Shown piece by piece: positions 6,542 to 7,783 of a DNA stretch of 7,783 bases. Below the pieces are notes generated by a model. It was given only the letters and a program-made list of their open reading frames with translations, was not told where the DNA came from and did no database searches. Position 1 is the first letter of the stretch. Every line of letters starts with the position of its first letter. This DNA is from Promethearchaeota archaeon (GTDB lineage: Archaea > Asgardarchaeota > Lokiarchaeia > Sigynarchaeales > SOKP01), in NCBI GenBank assembly GCA_014729315.1, contig WJKD01000840.1:1-7783 (forward strand). The letters run 5' to 3'. A program made the position numbers and the translations under genes.

Positions 6542-6619
6542 TTAATTTTTCTTTTCCGCAATTATATGTATTTTCGTCGCATCGAACTGCCACAATGTCC
6601 GATTTCTTAAAAGAAACAT
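6542..6619 (-). CDS. possible 25-residue small protein upstream of the AAA+ operon
   Basis: An ATG frame of 25 codons (MFLLRNRTLWQFDATKI near the start, ending in a lysine-rich tail) lies on the minus strand, 64 bp before the AAA+ start. It stands out because the DNA here (about 6555-6600) is much richer in G and C than the rest of the spacer. AAAGGAG directly abuts the ATG, which is too close for a standard ribosome binding site, and no homologue comes to mind. It may be a leader peptide, a small protein or chance. Confidence 0.2.
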   Translation of the reverse strand: MFLLRNRTLWQFDATKIHIIAEKKN

Positions 6620-6725
6620 CTCCTTTAAACTAAAATTAAATCAAAAAACCAAAAATAAATAAATAATTATAATTTACTAACAAGAAAAGTATTTGAGATA
6701 TGTAATCTTACCTACTTAGATCTAA

Positions 6726-6733
6726 TTTATAAT
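6726..6733 (+). promoter_or_regulatory. TATA-like box of the PPC-domain gene
   Basis: TTTATAAT is centred about 21 bases before the ATG at 6751. This is slightly short of the typical archaeal spacing but compatible with a leaderless or nearly leaderless transcript. No Shine-Dalgarno sequence precedes the ATG (GTTCGTAACG), in agreement with leaderless expression. Confidence 0.35.
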
Positions 6734-6750
6734 AACTTTAGTTCGTAACG

Positions 6751-7179
6751 ATGAAGAGTATCGAAGCGAAAAGAGGAAGAGTTATCGTCGGAAAGGTTTT
6801 ACCTGACGAAGATTTAATTGATTCAATCAATGCAATGGTGAAAAAGCATCAAGTCAAATCGGCTTTATTTAATGTTATTGGTGCGTTTAAAAAAGTCACC
6901 ATTGGATATTATGACATAAGTTCAAAAGAATACAATTTTCAAACCTTCGAAGAAGATCTTGAATTAATCTCTTGTATTGGTAATATAGCGTATAAAGACA
7001 ATAAACCTATTATTCACGCTCATATTACAGTAGGGCGGTCAGATTATACTATCATAGGAGGACATTTATCACAACCGAGTATAATTTCAGTAACGGGTGA
7101 AGTATTTATTTACGAAATTGATAAAATAGTTCTCAGAGCTAAGGATCCTAAATTTGACTTAAATTTATTAGATTTATAA
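6751..7179 (+). CDS. PPC-domain (DUF296) protein
   Basis: A 142-residue single-domain protein of the plants-and-prokaryotes-conserved (PPC/DUF296) family. In plants this domain is joined to AT-hook DNA-binding motifs and mediates oligomerisation; the stand-alone prokaryotic members form trimers and have no firmly assigned biochemical role. The family signature is clear: an opening strand GRVIVGKVLPDEDL (9-22), helix, FNVIGAFKKVTIGYYD (40-55), EEDLELISCIGNI (67-79), and the histidine cluster HAH (89-91) with GGHL (103-106). H89, H91 and H105 match the conserved, possibly metal-binding, histidines. The length is normal and no AT-hook is attached. It is read away from the AAA+ operon and precedes the GTPase gene by 143 bp, with an own promoter between them, so co-function is not indicated. 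Confidence 0.88.
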   Translation: MKSIEAKRGRVIVGKVLPDEDLIDSINAMVKKHQVKSALFNVIGAFKKVTIGYYDISSKEYNFQTFEEDLELISCIGNIAYKDNKPIIHAHITVGRSDYTIIGGHLSQPSIISVTGEVFIYEIDKIVLRAKDPKFDLNLLDL

Positions 7180-7207
7180 TATTAAACATACGCAGAATTG
7201 ATTAAGA

Positions 7208-7312
7208 ATGGGAGAAACCAAAAGAGCTTTCTTCGAACTAATGACCCGAAATTTAATTCATATTAATTCAGTTTATAAAATTATATATAGCGCGGAATTG
7301 GCAAAAGAATGA
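7208..7312 (+). CDS. possible 34-residue small ORF ending on the GTPase ribosome binding site
   Basis: An ATG frame of 34 codons (starting MGETKRAFFELMTRN and ending AELAKE) sits between the PPC and GTPase genes. Its TGA (7310-7312) overlaps the GAGGG of the GTPase Shine-Dalgarno site, an arrangement that could give translational coupling. Against it, no ribosome binding site precedes its own ATG, it spans the probable TATA boxes of the GTPase gene (7272-7289), and I recognise no homologue. It is probably a chance frame. Confidence 0.15.
   Translation: MGETKRAFFELMTRNLIHINSVYKIIYSAELAKE
7272..7289 (+). promoter_or_regulatory. TATA-like boxes of the small GTPase gene
   Basis: Two adjoining TATA-like elements occur, TTTATAAAA (7272-7280) and TTATATATA (7281-7289). 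Using the first, transcription would start near 7303 and leave a leader of about 20 bases containing the GAGGG site. Using the second, it would start near 7312 and cut into that site, so the first fits better. Confidence 0.45.
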
Positions 7313-7315
7313 GGG
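7311..7315 (+). promoter_or_regulatory. Shine-Dalgarno site of the small GTPase gene
   Basis: GAGGG lies seven bases before the ATG at 7323, the standard distance. It is the clearest ribosome binding site in the window and fixes the GTPase start. Confidence 0.55.
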
Positions 7316-7322
7316 CATAGAA

Positions 7323-7783
7323 ATGGTTAAAAAAGCGAAGTTCGTCTGGAAGCTCCTAATCCTAGGGGATACAGCAGTAGGTAAGACATCACTCTTAAAT
7401 CAATATGTATCTCATAGTTTTAAAGAAGATTATAAAGCTACTTTAGGAGTTAACATCATTATTAAAAATGTTGAGATGGAAGAGATAGATGGGATAGTGC
7501 GGTTAATCTTATGGGATATCGCGGGACAAGATCGCTACGAAAAATCGAGAAAAGCTTACTACGAAGGGTGTTCTGGTGTCTTTTTTGTCTACGATATTAC
7601 TCGCTATTCTTCTTTTGAAAATATCGAGATAAAATGGCTTGAAGATTTAAGGGGCTATCTCAGAAAAGAAGATTGTCCTTATATCTTAGTGGGGAATAAG
7701 AGTGATTTGGAAAAACAAAGAGGCGTTTTTAAAGAAAATGGTGCTAGATTAGCGGAAAAAATCAACGCAATTGATTTCATCGA
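7323..7783 (+). CDS. Rab/Ras-like small GTPase, 3' end cut by the window
   Basis: The first 153 residues of a eukaryotic-type small GTPase, a molecular switch cycling between GTP and GDP. All expected motifs up to the cut are intact: G1 P-loop GDTAVGKTS (15-23), switch I with T40 in ATLGV, G3 WDIAGQ (64-69) with the catalytic glutamine Q69, Rab-like YYEGCSGVFFVYDITRYSSF (79-98), and G4 NKSD (125-128). The frame is open to the last base, so G5 and any C-terminal tail lie outside; a lipidation motif cannot be judged. The order of motifs and the WDIAGQ and VYDIT segments are closest to Rab/Ras. Many such GTPases are a hallmark of Asgard archaea, where roles in membrane or cytoskeletal control are suspected. 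The start is set by GAGGG at 7311-7315, and the gene has its own TATA-like box. Confidence 0.93.
   Translation, partial: MVKKAKFVWKLLILGDTAVGKTSLLNQYVSHSFKEDYKATLGVNIIIKNVEMEEIDGIVRLILWDIAGQDRYEKSRKAYYEGCSGVFFVYDITRYSSFENIEIKWLEDLRGYLRKEDCPYILVGNKSDLEKQRGVFKENGARLAEKINAIDFI

Noticed and set aside
1..7783. CRISPR array, tRNA or rRNA genes
   Set aside because: I found no regularly spaced repeats, no tRNA cloverleaf and no rRNA-like sequence on either strand.

Overview
The window is AT-rich DNA that most likely comes from an archaeon of the Asgard group, probably Lokiarchaeia-like. Three things point this way: a tetraether lipid synthase (Tes-type radical SAM protein), TATA-box-like elements at archaeal spacing in front of several genes, and a Rab/Ras-like small GTPase of eukaryotic type at the right edge. 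The lineage is inferred from gene content; no rRNA or other phylogenetic marker is present.

Layout, left to right. Bases 1-327 hold no protein gene but contain a compact GC-rich island (about 127-249). It is closed by a 10-bp perfect inverted repeat that extends with a wobble and further pairs, and it encloses two more hairpins. A TATA-like box and a T-rich tract are placed as expected for a free-standing RNA transcribed on the minus strand. Next is a minus-strand cation/Ca2+ exchanger (328-1296) with unusual ion-site residues. A 388-bp divergent intergenic region follows, carrying a long imperfect hairpin (1480-1541). The plus-strand Tes homologue starts at ATG 1694 and ends at 3394. It converges on a minus-strand two-gene operon across a spacer with T-rich terminators in both directions. 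In that operon a MoxR-like AAA+ ATPase (6477 down to 5575) comes first, and 42 bp later a 664-residue protein (5532 down to 3538) with a TraB/TIKI-like N-terminus and an unrecognised C-terminal half. A second divergent region (6478-6750) separates the operon from a plus-strand PPC/DUF296 protein (6751-7179). After it comes a plus-strand Rab-like GTPase (from 7323), cut by the window end in front of its G5 motif.

How they may work together. Tes joins lipid tails into membrane-spanning tetraethers, the exchanger is a membrane ion transporter, and the GTPase belongs to a class linked to membranes and the cytoskeleton, but they are separate transcription units and no shared pathway is shown. The only convincing functional pair is MoxR ATPase plus TraB-like protein. 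I propose it as a chaperone/effector module reminiscent of MoxR-linked cassettes in bacteria. That module and the structured RNA candidate at 127-249 are the best candidates for undescribed biology here.
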